Positions 23,466 to 35,239 of a stretch of 64,000 bases of DNA are shown in pieces. The notes beneath the pieces are model-generated. The model was not told the origin of the DNA. It did no database searches and saw only the letters and a list, made by a program, of their open reading frames with translations. Position 1 is the stretch's first letter. Each line of letters opens with the position of its first letter. This stretch comes from Coprinellus micaceus. Its lineage: Eukaryota; Basidiomycota; Agaricomycetes; Agaricales; Psathyrellaceae. The stretch spans positions 2,666,001-2,730,000 of the forward strand of contig OX596335.1 in assembly GCA_951394405.1 (NCBI GenBank), in the 5' to 3' direction. A program made the position numbers and the translations under genes.

Positions 23466-24860
23466 ATGGAGCCTTATTCCTTTTCCACAGATCTCGATGA
23501 TGGCTCCTTGCCGCCCCCCACCCACCTGGGCGATTCTGGAGGCCCCTTCTCTGACGCTGGCTACTGGCAGTTGTCGAATGTGTTGCAGACTAACACCAGC
23601 GACGTAGGAATGTCGGACGGAGAGTTCTCTTTCCAGGCTCCCGATCTGTCGCCCCACATTCCCGAAGATATCAAGCCGTCGTCGTCCAAACTACCCAAAA
23701 CCTCGGAAAAGCGCATCCCTCGCCCTCGCAATGCCTTCATGATCTTCCGCTCTGCCTTCTGGAACGAGCAGAAGATCAACCCCACTGTTGAAAGCGACCA
23801 CCGCCACATTAGCCGTATCATTGGTCACTACTGGAACAGGATGTCTGAGCAGGAAAAGGATAAATGGCGAGCGAAGGCGCAACAGGAGAAGGACGAGCAC
23901 ACTAAAAACTATCCTGGCTATGTTTTCTGCCCTACACCCCGCACCAAGAAACCGGTACGGCGGAAAGTGAAGAGAAATGGCCCCGAAGATATCAAGCGCT
24001 GCGAGACAGTCGCCGACCTCTTGCTTATGGGCAAGCAAGGCGAGGATCTCGCCGAAGCTATCAGAGCGATTAAGGTCCCGGGGACCTTCGAGGGTGAGGA
24101 TCTCCCGACATCGCCCATCTCCAATGCCAGTAGCTCCTCGACGGGATACTGGTCTGGTTCCGACTTCTCTGGTTCCGACTTTGAGGAACCCCCGTTCCGA
24201 AGCCCTCTCCTTCCTCCGTCCTCACTGCACTCAGCACCGGTCGCCACCGTCTCCTTCCTTCCTCGAGATACATCGTCCGTTGTAAGTCAAACGCTCGCTA
24301 TAACTCGTCGCTGTACTGATATCCACTAGACGGAGACTTTTTCGAGAGCCCAGAGACACCCACAGAGCCAAGCAGCGTCATCCACTTATCCCAACCCTGA
24401 ACCCCCCCATATTATGGCCGTCAACCAATCTTCTACTTCCCAGCCTTCTGAATCCACCCTTTTTCAAATTTCGACCGCTCCTTCACCACCAGGATACGAT
24501 CTCGAAGGCTTAAACGAATACTTCACGCACTGTGCCCACCCTTTCGACGCGCCCGATTCCAGTGGCCATCCTACAGCGCGCTCTCCTGCCCCAGTCCCTG
24601 ATTTTTACTCCGCCAGTACTGCCTTTCCGCTCTGTGACCCCTCCACTGTCCCTCCAATACCTACTCCTGGGTCCAGCTGTGATATCCCCGTGCTCTCCCC
24701 GCGTTCGCCGTCACCCGAGCCTGATTACTATACGGCTTCGACGCGGTTACCAGCAGTCGACGGAACGACCGTCGAGGGCCTCCCATTGGCAGAGACTCCC
24801 GCAAGAGTAATTGCGGAGCCAGTGCATTTCAAGGACCCGTTTCCCTATACAACGCCCTGA
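23466..24860 (+). CDS. MAT-type HMG-box transcription factor
   Basis: Sequence-specific regulator. One HMG box at residues ~83-152 (RIPRPRNAFMIFRSAFWN through HYWNRMSEQEKDKWRAKAQQ to HTKNYPGYVF) has the RPxNAFxIFR start and NYPGYxF end typical of fungal MATA-HMG proteins. Basic residues follow (KKPVRRKVKR). The rest is Ser/Pro-rich. One intron at 24282-24329 keeps the frame into the second exon, which ends at FPYTTP. ATG at 23466. It is divergent from the cullin-like gene by 240 bp. No pheromone, receptor or homeodomain gene is nearby, so there is no evidence that this is a mating-type locus. Confidence 0.88.
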
Positions 24861-25167
24861 TGTCTGGGTCATAACCCTCTACTTCGGAAGTTGGAACCAC
24901 TCGTTTCCGTTTTGCTTCCGTCGCCTTCAATGTCATATCCTAACCTTTCATGGGCTTCATATGCAACACCTTTTTCTCGTTTCGTTTCGCTTGCGTTATC
25001 ACAGCACTAGTTTCTTAGTCTTATAGATCGCCCGGATGGGCCCACAAGTCAATGACCACCGCACTAGTTCCACGAAACAAATATTCCCCTCTATGAAATG
25101 AATCTATATCACACCGAACCATTTCTTATGTGACTATTTGTCAAAAAACCCTGGTCGTTCGCACTCT
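24861..25167. other. Intergenic, convergent 3' ends
   Basis: Between the ends of the HMG and dihydroorotate dehydrogenase-like genes. T-rich after the HMG stop, as expected for 3' untranslated DNA. Nothing else seen. Confidence 0.5.
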
Positions 25168-26192
25168 CTAGGAAGACAGGATTTCGAATGCCCGAACGCC
25201 CTCTTTTCCAAAGAACGTTGCACAAGCGACTGCGTCCGCACCAGCCCTTCGCATCCTTTCCGCTGCGTCCTTCGATGTCACACCTCCAACACCAATGATC
25301 CGGATCTGTGAAAAAGACGTGAAGCACGCCTCTGGCCCACGAATCAATCGGGTGAAACTGAAGACGTTCCCGAGTGCGAGGGCGTGTACGGACTCCCCTG
25401 AGAGCCCACCCAGTGCGGTCGGAACTGCAAATTGGCTGTGGGGGATTGCTGGTGCAACGACTTGATCGGGGAAGAAAAGTGAGTTCCCGAGGGTATTGCA
25501 ACACGCGAAGAACGCGACGAAAGGCGTTGGGCGAAGCTCCGATAAGACCTCGAGTGCCTCGACAAATTGTTCCCGGTACACATATGGTGGAAGCTTGAGG
25601 CCCATCGTGAGGCTGGGGTCTTGAGCGGCCGCGTCGGCCAATACGCGTAGCAGCGGTTTGAGGAGGTTGAATGCATATCCAGAAGGGGACGCGTTTTTGA
25701 TATTAGGGCAAGAGGTGTTGAGCTCAATTGCGACGCGCGACGGGGTACGAGCCGTGTCCCCTATCTCCTCCCTGAGTTCTTGGATGGCCGACACTAATGA
25801 TTTGAGACCTTCATCGGTATGGGAAGTTATACTGACAATGATAGGTTTGTCTGATTTGCTTTGCTGGAGGATCTGTTTGACCCAGCCCAGATATTGAGAG
25901 AGGGGGTGCGGCGAATACCCGTAAGAATTAAGCGCCGTGGTGCTTGCATTAGAAAAGACAACCTATTGTGGTCGCGAGGGATCAGCTCATGGCTGAGCCG
26001 CTGGACGGCAGTAAGGATGCTCACAGCATGCGATTCATCCTGCTCGAACCCCTCCAAGGTCGCTGTCCGAGTGGTAATCGCCCCTGTAAATGGGGAGTCG
26101 TACAGTTCTTGCAAATGTCCAAGGTCAGACGACCAAGCGCACGACGAATTGAGTAAGGGAGGCGACACTTCAATGCTGCCAATGGCGACCAT
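25168..26192 (-). CDS. Class-1-like dihydroorotate dehydrogenase
   Basis: FMN-linked enzyme of the PyrD/URA1 fold. Two exons; the intron (GTGAGC...AATAG) joins QDESHA to VVFSNASTTALNSYGY. Visible signatures: LYDSPFTGAITTRTATLEGF near the N-terminus, IELNTSCPNIKN with the Cys used as catalytic base in class 1A, GLKLPPY, CCNTLGNSL, ALGGLSGESVHALALGN, and IRIIGVGGVTSKDAAERM for FMN phosphate. No N-terminal targeting peptide or membrane helix is seen, unlike the mitochondrial class 2 enzyme. Compared with yeast URA1, TKSATTLEREG is replaced by TRTATLEGF and the SMGLPN loop by SYGYSPH, so substrate identity is uncertain. Confidence 0.82.
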
Positions 26193-26456
26193 GCTTGGCT
26201 TTTAAAAAAGGCAGAGAGGAAGATATCTTCGGAGAGTCGAGGGAGAATCGAGATTGCGCACTAGTAGTAATCTCATGTTACATATCACCTGACTGATAAA
26301 ACGGGCGTCCAACCATATGACGGAGATAAGATGCTGGTGCAGCATGTTGCACAGTTGCTTTCGAAATGAACACTTGTACTAGACAAAGAGGTGGTGGTAC
26401 CAGCGATATTGGGAATGCATAGAGGGCTACTCGAGCTACAACTTCTGACAGAGCCT

Positions 26457-27349
26457 TCATTTTTGAAGTTCATCCCGTTCCAGCACAGATTTCTCTAGTT
26501 TAATCAGAATCGTGACTTTGGAGGGGAACTGTGCGTTGGGTGTGTGGTGGGCAGTTACTCTCGCGGGCTGTAAGGAAAGTAAGCTGGATAATGAAAGAGG
26601 AGCGGAGAATGTGCGCACGAAATTTAGTCCATCCAGGAAAGCCTCCACGATTCCTGCAGTAAACGATGAGCAGCTCAGCTGGCTAAAATCTTTGGGAACG
26701 GAGATGTGGCGTTCGAGTAATGGATCATTGTCAATGACCATGTCTAAAGAACCAAAGTCAATGAATCCTCGATTCCTAGGTAAGGGAACATACATTCGTC
26801 TACGTTGGAACTGCTCTTCTCGAGCCCATCAGCAGGCTTTCCAAATACTGCCTTCCAAACTTGAGTTTGTATCATGAGGAGGACTGGTAGGAGGCGTATT
26901 TCTCGCTTGGGAGCTTTCGACGTCGATTCGTTCCTCCAGAACAAGAGTTCCAGCACCCTGCTGCCCACACGGTAGCCCATGGTGTTCAGCCTGACCATTC
27001 CATGATCAGAAGACACCGAGGGCATTCACTGGACCATGGCGCACCTTCGCTCAAAGTCATTAATCCCACTCACGCGTTTCTGCGTGTACTGGACGATCTC
27101 AGAGAAGAGAAAGGCATATGCAGACGCAGAGACCTCAGCCGTGCGCGCCTTACCCAGATTCCGGTCATAAATATTGGGGACCACGCGATTCGATGCCGGT
27201 CGAACAGTACTTGCAAGAGTGGAGTGTATCGAGGGCGCGGCTGGCAAAGAGAAACGCGTTGAGCTCGCTGTCGGAGATAGATGCTCTACCGATGAGTGGG
27301 AAGAGTTGGAGAGGATTGACTGCCGGGGGTGTGGCTGGGCATACGACAT
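26457..27349 (-). CDS. TRS31: TRAPP complex subunit Trs31/TRAPPC5
   Basis: Bet3-fold core subunit of the TRAPP tethering complexes at the ER-Golgi. A Ser-rich leader precedes NIYDRNLGKARTAEVSASAY and FLFSEIVQYTQKRVSGINDF; then MGYRVGSRVLELLFWRNE, RLLPVLLMIQTQVWKAVFGK, LSCSSFTAGIVEAFLDGLNF, ARVTAHHTPNAQFPSKVTIL and a C-terminal KLEKSVLERDELQK. These blocks match TRAPPC5 end to end. ATG at 27349 chosen because the upstream frame runs into the leader of the divergent BTB gene, 117 bp away. Four or more exons. Confidence 0.9.
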
Positions 27350-27466
27350 GATCGCGGTTCGAGTTGAAGCCAGCGTCGCACGCGGAGAGTCCAAAATAGG
27401 CGCTGGGCACTGCCGCAGACAGGGGCGAGCCAAGGATTTCTCTTGCACACCTTGCTTCTTGCGCCC

Positions 27467-30178
27467 ATGACCATTTCCGCCATTCGGCCAGTTGACATAC
27501 AATCCCACCTCTATACTTCGTTTCTCCAGGGGCGCACTTCAGATGTAGTTCTGCGAGTATCCGGGAGATGGAAAGCCTTGTACCGGCTGCACCGTGTCGT
27601 GCTCATCCAAGCAGTGAGTACTGTACGGGCCTTCTTTCTACGACGACGCGCTCAATTATTCCAGGACTTTTTTCGGTCTCTCTTTACTTCAGGGTTCCGT
27701 GAATCAGACTCCCAGCTCCGTCCGAGACAGGGCGGCATTGAGGAGATTGACATCGTATTCGACGACTCGAATATCACGCGGGCGGGTGAGGGGCAATACT
27801 GTTTTGGGATGTGGCATGAACGCTGACCTGTGATTCTAGCTTTTGAGTGGGTCGCTCTTATCGACACCATGGCTAATTCCTCCAATTCTAACCACGCACC
27901 AGGATATGTATATCTCGCCTGTACGGTGGGGGGCCGCCCCTGCATGCCTTCTCGTGCCTGGTCCCATCAACTGTGCAACCTCTGTCGCCGTCACTTGGCA
28001 ATCCCCTCGATGCTGAAGTCGTACCCGAAGGACACCACCCGGCCTCCCCTCGCTTACTGCTCTCTGTACTGGCAACATCCATCTACTTATGCATCCCAAC
28101 TGTTGCGTCTCACGTCCTGTCTCTTGTCTTCAAGACTCTGGGCCCCCTCACCGTCATGCCCTACCTCAACTTTGCCCTCGGAAAATCAATTGACAGCTCG
28201 ATGCCTCTGTACCGCGACCCGGAAGCCGGGGTGGGATTGGAACAAGTAGCTGAGCTCATCGACGAAGACTTGGCGTCCAATACCGCTGAGGGTTTCGCCT
28301 ACATTCCTCGGGCACAGTCCTCGCAAGGCTCTGCCTCGTCGGACGACACTAGTGACTCCGAAGCTGGGGACCACGCCTTCTCCTTGCACAACTACGGCCC
28401 CATATCGGATAAAATTGGCGAGGCTTGTGCCTGCTGGCTGACGCGATGGGCCAAGGATATGCTGGACTTGGAAATGGGAGAAGGGAAATACATATCAGTC
28501 GTCGACTACAGATCAGGCGATGACGCGGGGCTCCCGCAGAAACCCCTCATCTGGGGAAGAGGTGGCCTCGACCCGGAGTGGGTTACCGCGATAGTCGCTG
28601 CAGACACACTGTTCGTCAAAAGCGAGAAGGAACGATATGACTTTGCGCGGTCGGTCGTTGAATTCCGGAGAAGAGATGGCATTGGCAGCGAAGAAGAGGA
28701 TGAATGGATGAAACTCTTTGACGAAGCCATCTATTACGAAAACATGGTGGGTCTTTTCCCGCCTCAACCTCGTTGTCCCTCTGTGAGGAATGTTAACCAT
28801 GTTGACGTAGGCTATGGACGATATCATTGCTATTTCGCATGATAAATCCCCCACTACTGAGAGGTCGTTCGTGCCCATTGCGACTCTACAGGGCGCACTG
28901 TGGAGCCAGTCCCTACTTCGTCATCATATCACCGCGAAACCTTCCTCGCCAAAGGCGTCACCTTCTTTCAGCCAATCCACCATCGCGGCTGCGAAGGAAA
29001 AGGAACTTGGTCTCGCCTTCTCTTCCAACGAGCTGGGCTTATCTAGCGAAAGGGATGAGCTACAACTGGGCTCGCCGAGCCAGAAGCTCTGCTACCCGGT
29101 TCCTGGAGATTCGTCCTGGAAAATGGGAGATAATGGTGAAGAAGCCAGCGATCCTTCTGCCAGGATTCAAGTCTCGATGGACGAGCTTTTCACGTTTTCC
29201 CACTCGGCGTATACCGCATCGGCGAGGCAGAGCTCCAACGCTCATCGTGCGGGGACCCGGAAGGTGGCCACGGACAAGGACACTGAAATTTGCTCGACAG
29301 AATCTACATTCTTTGGCCTCAAACGCGAGCGGTGTACCAATAGAGAATGCGCCTCGCAAGATCCCAAGGGCAAACGCCGATGGACCTCCTTCCCCCCTTA
29401 CCGTTTCGGCGTCGAGTTCTGGAACATCGATGCTCTGAAAGAAAAGTCCCGGCTTCACAGTCAAACTGTCTGGTATGCAGGGAGCCTCTTCAACGTTTAC
29501 CTACAAGTCGTCAAGAAGAAGGGACAGACCCAGCTCGGAATATACCTCTATCGGCAATCGAGTGTCGAAGCTATACCACCTGCCAGTGCCCCGTCCCCCC
29601 TCGCTACCTCGGTCGGTTGGTCTGGGAATTCAAACGGCTCGGAAGGTAGCGACCTACCGAGTATCGGCCCGGCCTCCGAGCGTCCGCACCTCAGCCGGGG
29701 GATTTCATACGCATCTTTCCAGCCCTCAACTTCCCCTTTGTCTCCTCGTTCAGTCCTAGTTAACTCTCCGACCCTTACATCTCGAACTCTCATGCTCACC
29801 AACTCTATCTCACCACCCACCCCTCACATACTGATGCCCTCCGCAGCGTCCAGCACTCCGCCAACTAGCATCGCCAGTGCCTCACCCAACATCACTGTGC
29901 CCTGCACGTCCAGCCCAGTCACACCTCAGCAGCCATATCGCGACTCCAGGGCATCGGTATCTGCGTACTTCATGATCTCGTGTGCGAGTGCAACGGGTTC
30001 ATCCCAGATGCGGTTTACAAGTGCGCCGGATTTGTTCTCCGTCGGACAGAGTTGGGGGTGGAAGACCAGTTCGCTGAGGACGGATCAGTACATGGAGGTC
30101 GGGGACAGTGTCACACCCGTGGAGAGTAGGACAGCGGCCAACAGCCTACGGGCCACGGTGGTGCTGGGATTGATTTAA
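27467..30178 (+). CDS. Large BTB/POZ-domain protein
   Basis: ATG at 27467. The BTB fold is spread over the first exons: HLYTSFLQGRTSDVVLRVSG, LYRLHRVVLIQA-GFFRSLF, then AAFEICISRLYGGGPPLHA across two introns. A helical segment (LLLSVLATSIYLCIPTVASH) follows. The middle region contains DEWMKLFDEAIYYENM. The C-terminal half has FPPYRFGVEFWNIDAL and SQTVWYAGSLFNVYLQVVKK plus LGIYLYRQS, a conserved-looking beta-rich module after which the protein is Ser/Pro-rich. Roughly 830 residues. BTB proteins often recruit CUL3, but no such role can be shown here. Confidence 0.82.
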
Positions 30179-30482
30179 GGTATCTAAGAAGACTGGGACC
30201 TCACGGTCCCCTTTTCGTTTTCATTGCTTTGTGCCACATAGCTCGTCTTACGAACAGACACTATAACATCACGGAATCGCGGATGGTCTCGTTTTTCACC
30301 CTCTACTTCGATGTACTCTACCACTGGATGCAAAAATATGACAATAAACTAGCAACGCAAGGCGTCTTTCGATAACAGGTGTGCGCGACGATGAATAGAT
30401 AGCTGGATGCGGGTGCGTAGAGCGACTTTCGTCAGTGCAAGCAGAACATTAGCGGGACACAGTCATCATTAGTACCTTCTCA
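30179..30482. other. Intergenic, convergent 3' regions
   Basis: Between the BTB and Mdv1-like gene ends. No gene-like signal. Confidence 0.5.
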
Positions 30483-33036
30483 TTATAGCGACCATATCTT
30501 AACTGTAGCGTCCCTTCCGCCAGTAACTAGGTATTTGTCCATGTATCGTAACCTTTCTACAGGTTTCGTGTGTCCATTCGTGAGGAGAACCGATTGTTGG
30601 GACGATGTCCTGTTGAAGATCTTTACGAGGGTAAGTCTCATCAGAAAATGGCGGCATAAGCCAAGCAACCGTATGCCCGTACCTTGGCCCCGTTATCACC
30701 AGCGGCAGCGACAATCTTTCTCGTGTCGAATTGCAAACTGGTAACGGGATGGTCCACATGCATCGTCTCAATCACCCCACCTGTTCGAAGGTCCCACAGA
30801 CGCAGGGTCTTGTCGAGACTGCCGGTCGCGATGTGCATCTCGTCGAACTGAAGACATGTAATAGGGCCAGTGTGGCCGAGGAGAGTCCGATGAGCCTGCC
30901 CAGTACGCACTAGATCACGCTCTTCCATCAGCCGCACGGCTCTAGGGAGGTGATTCGATGGCACTTACTGTCCCACATCCTGACGGCGCCATCTCCACTG
31001 CCGCTAACGAGGCCGTATCCCCAGAACTGAACGCCGCCAACAAAATCGTCGTACATGTCGTACGTGCTGCTAGCAGCTGGAGCAGCGAAGGAGCTAGACA
31101 TGTTATAGGGATCACCGTAGGCGGCGGAGGACGATGCTGGATGAGAGATTGCCCAAAGAATGTCCATGGTCATTACACATTGGCCAGTTGTCAGATCCCA
31201 CTGTCGCAATGTCTTGTCTGCAGCACCAGTGACCTTCAAACTAAGTCAATGGGGTGAAGAGATACGAGTTGGAAAGGCGACGCACCAAGCACTCGTCCTC
31301 GAAGTAAAGAGCAGTGACTGCACGGCTGTGCCCTTCTAGGAGTCGCACACAAGGGCCGTCCTTCTCCTTCGACTCGGAGGTATCTTCACCATTGGGTATT
31401 CCGTTTGGCTTCTCGACTAGTTCACCGTCATCGTTTTCGTCCTCCTCCGGGATCGCGGTAACACGATCCCGAGCCGTGCTCCATTCCTCTTCATCCTCCA
31501 CCTTCCTCAGATCCCATAGCCTCACGTTTCCGTCCTCACCACCAGTCAAGCAAACGCTATCCTCGACTTGCAAACACTTCACAGCTCCAATGTGCCCCCT
31601 CAGCCTCCCGATCTCAGTTCCAGTGAGGAGATCCCAAACTCGAGGTTGAGCATCTTCTTCAGATGCGCTGACAAGGGTGCCGTAGGGCTCGGAAAAGTCT
31701 AGAGCAGTTATTGGGGTCGTATGGCTTTCGAGAGTCTGGACACAGTGCAATTAGGCGTGACGTCAATAGGATGGCGAAACAACTTACCATGAAGGCAACC
31801 CCTGGAGGCAGTTCAGAGTGTTCTGAGGGGAGGAAGGCCGGGCCCTTCCGTCTTCGAGAGCTTGCTGGGAGGTGTATTGGCTTGTCAACGGAACTACCAG
31901 GTCGTTGTGAAGAAATAGCTTCTTCGAATCGCATTCGTTCTTTGACGCCTTCCACTGTAGATCGTCAGCTGCGAGCCGGAAAGAGGGGACATCCGACTTA
32001 CATTCGTCGTCTAGCTCGAGGTCATCCTCCTGCAATCTCAGTAAATCTTGCTCCAATTTCTGTCGGACCTCATCCAGTGCTCGGATTTTGTGGGTTATCT
32101 CGTCAATTTCACCACGAACGAGGCTCTGGGAGCAAGCCGTTGAGGTGAGAGTCACAGTTGCAAGAACTGGAGACTCACCCTCCGAACATGGAGATTCTCC
32201 TTGTCCCGCAGGATTTCAGAGACCTGACGAGTGAGCTCGTCCTTCCCAAGCCGCTTGACCGTACTCAAACTCTCCCTGCCCCGCTTCTTCTTCTGATTTG
32301 AGGAAATGACGACCATGTCCTCCTCACTACCCACGCTGTGGTTGTCATGTTCCTCCTCCTCCGTCAGCATGCCCCTTGCGGTGAGGCCCAGCTTCTTCAA
32401 CCCAAGCTTCGGGGTCTCCACGTTCCGCATTTGCCTCCTCCGTGCCCGACCCTGATCTGAACTTGGAATTGTCGCCTTGAAGCCCCGCAGCAAACTAACG
32501 TCGGAAGCTACGCCCTCTGGTTCCGGGACCTCCGCCTCCAACAATTCCTCCGTGGCCTCCAAAACCTGCAAGTCTCCCGACGTAATCCTGCGCGAACCAA
32601 TGCCGAAACGAAGCGGGGCGCGACCTAGGGTGGCAAAGTCCAATGACGAGCGGGGGGCAATTGTCCGAGGTCTGCTCAGCTGGCCTGCCATGGAGTTCAT
32701 GGAGCGAGGGGTCATGAGCGTGGGGGCCACTGAGTACAATCCGGCTCGTCAGAACGCGTATATATCAAGTTCCAGAAGACTCACAGTCGGACAGAATGCG
32801 GGTCGAGTCCGTCTTCTTATGGTTGAAGGAGAACATGTTCTGCACGACTTCCAGTTTGCTGGGGCCTTGCTGTGCCTTCGTGGAAGAGCCAATGTCCTTG
32901 GCCGTCCGTTTCGACGCCATGGATGACTGCGACGACGGCACGAGCGGTGTAGCGTCAAATTTTGGGGCAAGTAGGGCGTCTGTGATTTGGGAGAGACCGC
33001 GACCAGTTTCTCACGCCGGCTCAGGCTTGACATCAT
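30483..33036 (-). CDS. Mdv1/Caf4-like mitochondrial division WD40 protein
   Basis: Adaptor that links Fis1 to the dynamin Dnm1 during mitochondrial fission in yeast. Basic N-terminal region, then a coiled coil ([34 protein letters not shown]) typical of Mdv1. The seven-blade propeller includes [94 protein letters not shown] and a final [15 protein letters not shown]. The start is uncertain. ATGATG at 33036 needs a 35-nt first intron (GTGAGA...CACAG) to reach [16 protein letters not shown] in frame; otherwise ATG at 32920 gives [11 protein letters not shown]. Only 38 bp separate 33036 from the upstream gene's stop. Confidence 0.86.
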
Positions 33037-33074
33037 CGGCCCTGTGTTATTATCTTACACTCCAGTTACAAATA

Positions 33075-33937
33075 TTATAGACGAGTCCAATCGTAGTTGA
33101 TTACTATGTCGATGCCATATGATCGTAAATCTAGTTCGCGAGCGGAGGCGCTATACCCCCTTGAGAGATCAGTCTCCGTTTTCGAATCTGGGTCTGGTGG
33201 AGTTGTATAAGGCGACTCTGCTGATTGATACACCTGAGCCTTCAGTAGGTTTCGCAGAGACGATAGCTTCAGGCTTGGGAGGCGGAAAATAAGGGGTTGG
33301 GCGGTCGTATTGCGCTGTGTGGGTGCAGCAGGGGTCGATATGGAGGCGTTCGGGGAAAAGGATCCGTTAAGGGTATCAAGGACCTCGGTACCCAGCTCCC
33401 GCGCGCGCTGTTGACCCTCCAACTCGTGTTTCAATCGCAAGACGCTGACCCGCTCCCAATTGGACACGTTGAAAGGGGCAAAGAACCCCCCGAAAGACAG
33501 GTCGCACCAACATCTGTCGACGGCGCGGATGACGTTGGGGATGGGGCCGGAGTAGTTGGCAGACAGGCTCGAATTCAAGGCTTCAGCGAATGTGGTGATG
33601 TTCTCGGCCCAAGGCGTCGACAGGGGTGTGTCGAGGGGGAATGGCTGCCAGTAGCATGAAGATACGAAAAGTGTCGTCAGAAGAACTATGCAATAGAAGC
33701 TACGGAGCCGGTCAGTCGAGGGGTCACAGAGGGGGCGATGACATACCAAGGCTTCGCATGCAGGGTCAAGGACAATAAAAAGAGGACGAGAAAATAGGGT
33801 GGCGCTGTTGGCAAGGGGAGCAGCAGCAATGGGAGATACCACCGAGTGCACCTGGCAGACAGTGAGCAGGCGGCTATGGGATGAGAGAGAGGGGAACGAC
33901 GGACCACATCGTTGCACAGAGCAAACTCCGGCGCCAT
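33075..33937 (-). CDS. Small glycosylated membrane protein, unknown function
   Basis: Not recognised. ATG at 33937 (MAPEFALCNDVV). Two hydrophobic segments occur: WYLPLLLLPLPTAPPYFLVL and, across an intron (GTATGT...CGTAG) that joins AKPC to FYCIVLLTT, a second segment ending SSCYW. The C-terminal portion contains several N-glycosylation sequons (NIT, NSS, NYS, NVS, NGS, NAS, NTT) and paired cysteines (DRCWCDL), which suggests it faces the lumen or cell exterior. Divergent from p23 by 133 bp. A longer start at 34072, inside the CCATGG shared with the p23 start codon, is possible but less likely. Confidence 0.6.
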
Positions 33938-34070
33938 CAAAGCCAAGCCAGGACTCAGAGGGGCGGATAACGTGACTGGCGACGCGTGGGGTGAAGATTC
34001 TGGACGATTCCACCGTCGACGGTTATTAGCCTGCGGTTCCTTCTCTTCCACAGCATCCACAACATCCACC

Positions 34071-35003
34071 ATGGTCCAGCACCCCGAAGTCCTCTGGGCC
34101 CAGCGCTCCTCCGAGTCTGCCCCCGAAAAGGTCAGCAGCAATCCCAGCGATCTCTGCGCGATTATCTGACGCGTTGTTTGACCTTGTGGAATCGCAGAAT
34201 GTCGTGTACCTCACCGTCAACCTCCCCAACATCAAGCCCTCGTCGCTCGAGTACAACCTGACCCCTACCTCTCTCCACTTCAAAGCTACTTCCGGAGAGT
34301 GCGTCCCTCTATTTTTCACCCTTTGACCGCTCCATCTAATCTCCTTCCAGCAATGAAAAGAATATCACCGAGAAGGATTACGAATTTGATCTCGATTTCT
34401 TCAAAGACGTCGTCCCAGAGGTACGTATCTTGTTCTGTGCGTTGATTACGCGTATTTAGCTCGACTTGTCGCAGGAATCAAGCAAAAAGCTCAGCACCCG
34501 CTCGCTTTACCTCGTGCTCCGCAAGAAGGAGGTCCAGGAGGAGTACTGGCCCCGCTTGACCAAGGAAAAAGTCAGGAACGCTTTCATCAAGACCGACTTT
34601 AGTAAGTGGGTCGATGAGGACGAGCAGGATGGCGCCGCCGTTGAACCTGACACTGGTGATGACGATATGATGAGCGGCATGGGTGGTATGGGTGGTATGC
34701 CTGGAATGGGCGGCATGGGCGGCATGCCTGGTATGGGAGGCATGGGCGGTATGCCTGGTATGCCTGGCATGGGGGGTATGCCCGGGGGCATGGACCTCGA
34801 AGCGGTAAGCCGACGTTTTCTGCAATAGGAACTGCCACGGGACTGACCCTAATTCTCAGCTCATGGCCCAAATGAATGCAGGTGGTGCAGGTGGCCCATC
34901 AAGCTCAGGCGGACCTAGCCTCCCCGACGATGGAGATGACGATGACGATGACGATGACGACGATGGGCCCCCACCCCTCGAGGATGCTGAGCCTTCCAAG
35001 TAA
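34071..35003 (+). CDS. SBA1: Hsp90 co-chaperone p23/Sba1
   Basis: CS-domain co-chaperone that stabilises ATP-bound Hsp90. Exons encode HPEVLWAQRSSESAPEK, NVVYLTVNLPNIKPSSLEYN, ITEKDYEFDLDFFKDVV, and LYLVLRKKEVQEEYWPRLTK followed by FIKTDFSKWVDEDEQ; the WPRL and FIKTDFSKWVDEDE blocks are p23 hallmarks. The tail holds a Gly-Met repeat and a run of Asp before EDAEPSK and the TAA at 35001-35003. ATG at 34071. Length is about 210 residues, similar to yeast Sba1. Confidence 0.93.
34679..34793 (+). repeat. Gly-Met repeat in p23 tail
   Basis: In-frame imperfect repeats of GGMGGMPGM within the p23 gene. Yeast Sba1 also has a Gly/Met-rich tail. A GATGAC microsatellite encoding poly-Asp follows at about 34932-34964. 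Confidence 0.8.
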
Positions 35004-35239
35004 AAAGTGAACAATATTATAGCAGATGCGCATACTTTCTTGTGAATTGACACTTTGAACTGTACAATTGATGGACTTTGCCCAAGCAGATGCCCTTTTG
35101 AATTCGAAAACGGGCGATAGAGAAGATGAAAGACAAAGGATTGTAGGTGGTAATGTTACACACAGGTATGAAGGCAAAGGTAAAAGGAATAAAGATACCC
35201 CGACCGTTCTCGGAACGGCAAAAGCCACAAGACCACACT

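Noticed and set aside
23466..24860. Mating-type locus
   Set aside because: The HMG box is MAT-like, but no homeodomain pair, pheromone or receptor gene is present; agaricomycete mating loci use those.
33938..34072. Longer start of the membrane protein at 34072
   Set aside because: It would overlap the p23 start codon on the other strand inside CCATGG; the ATG at 33937 leaves a normal divergent promoter and loses no recognisable domain.
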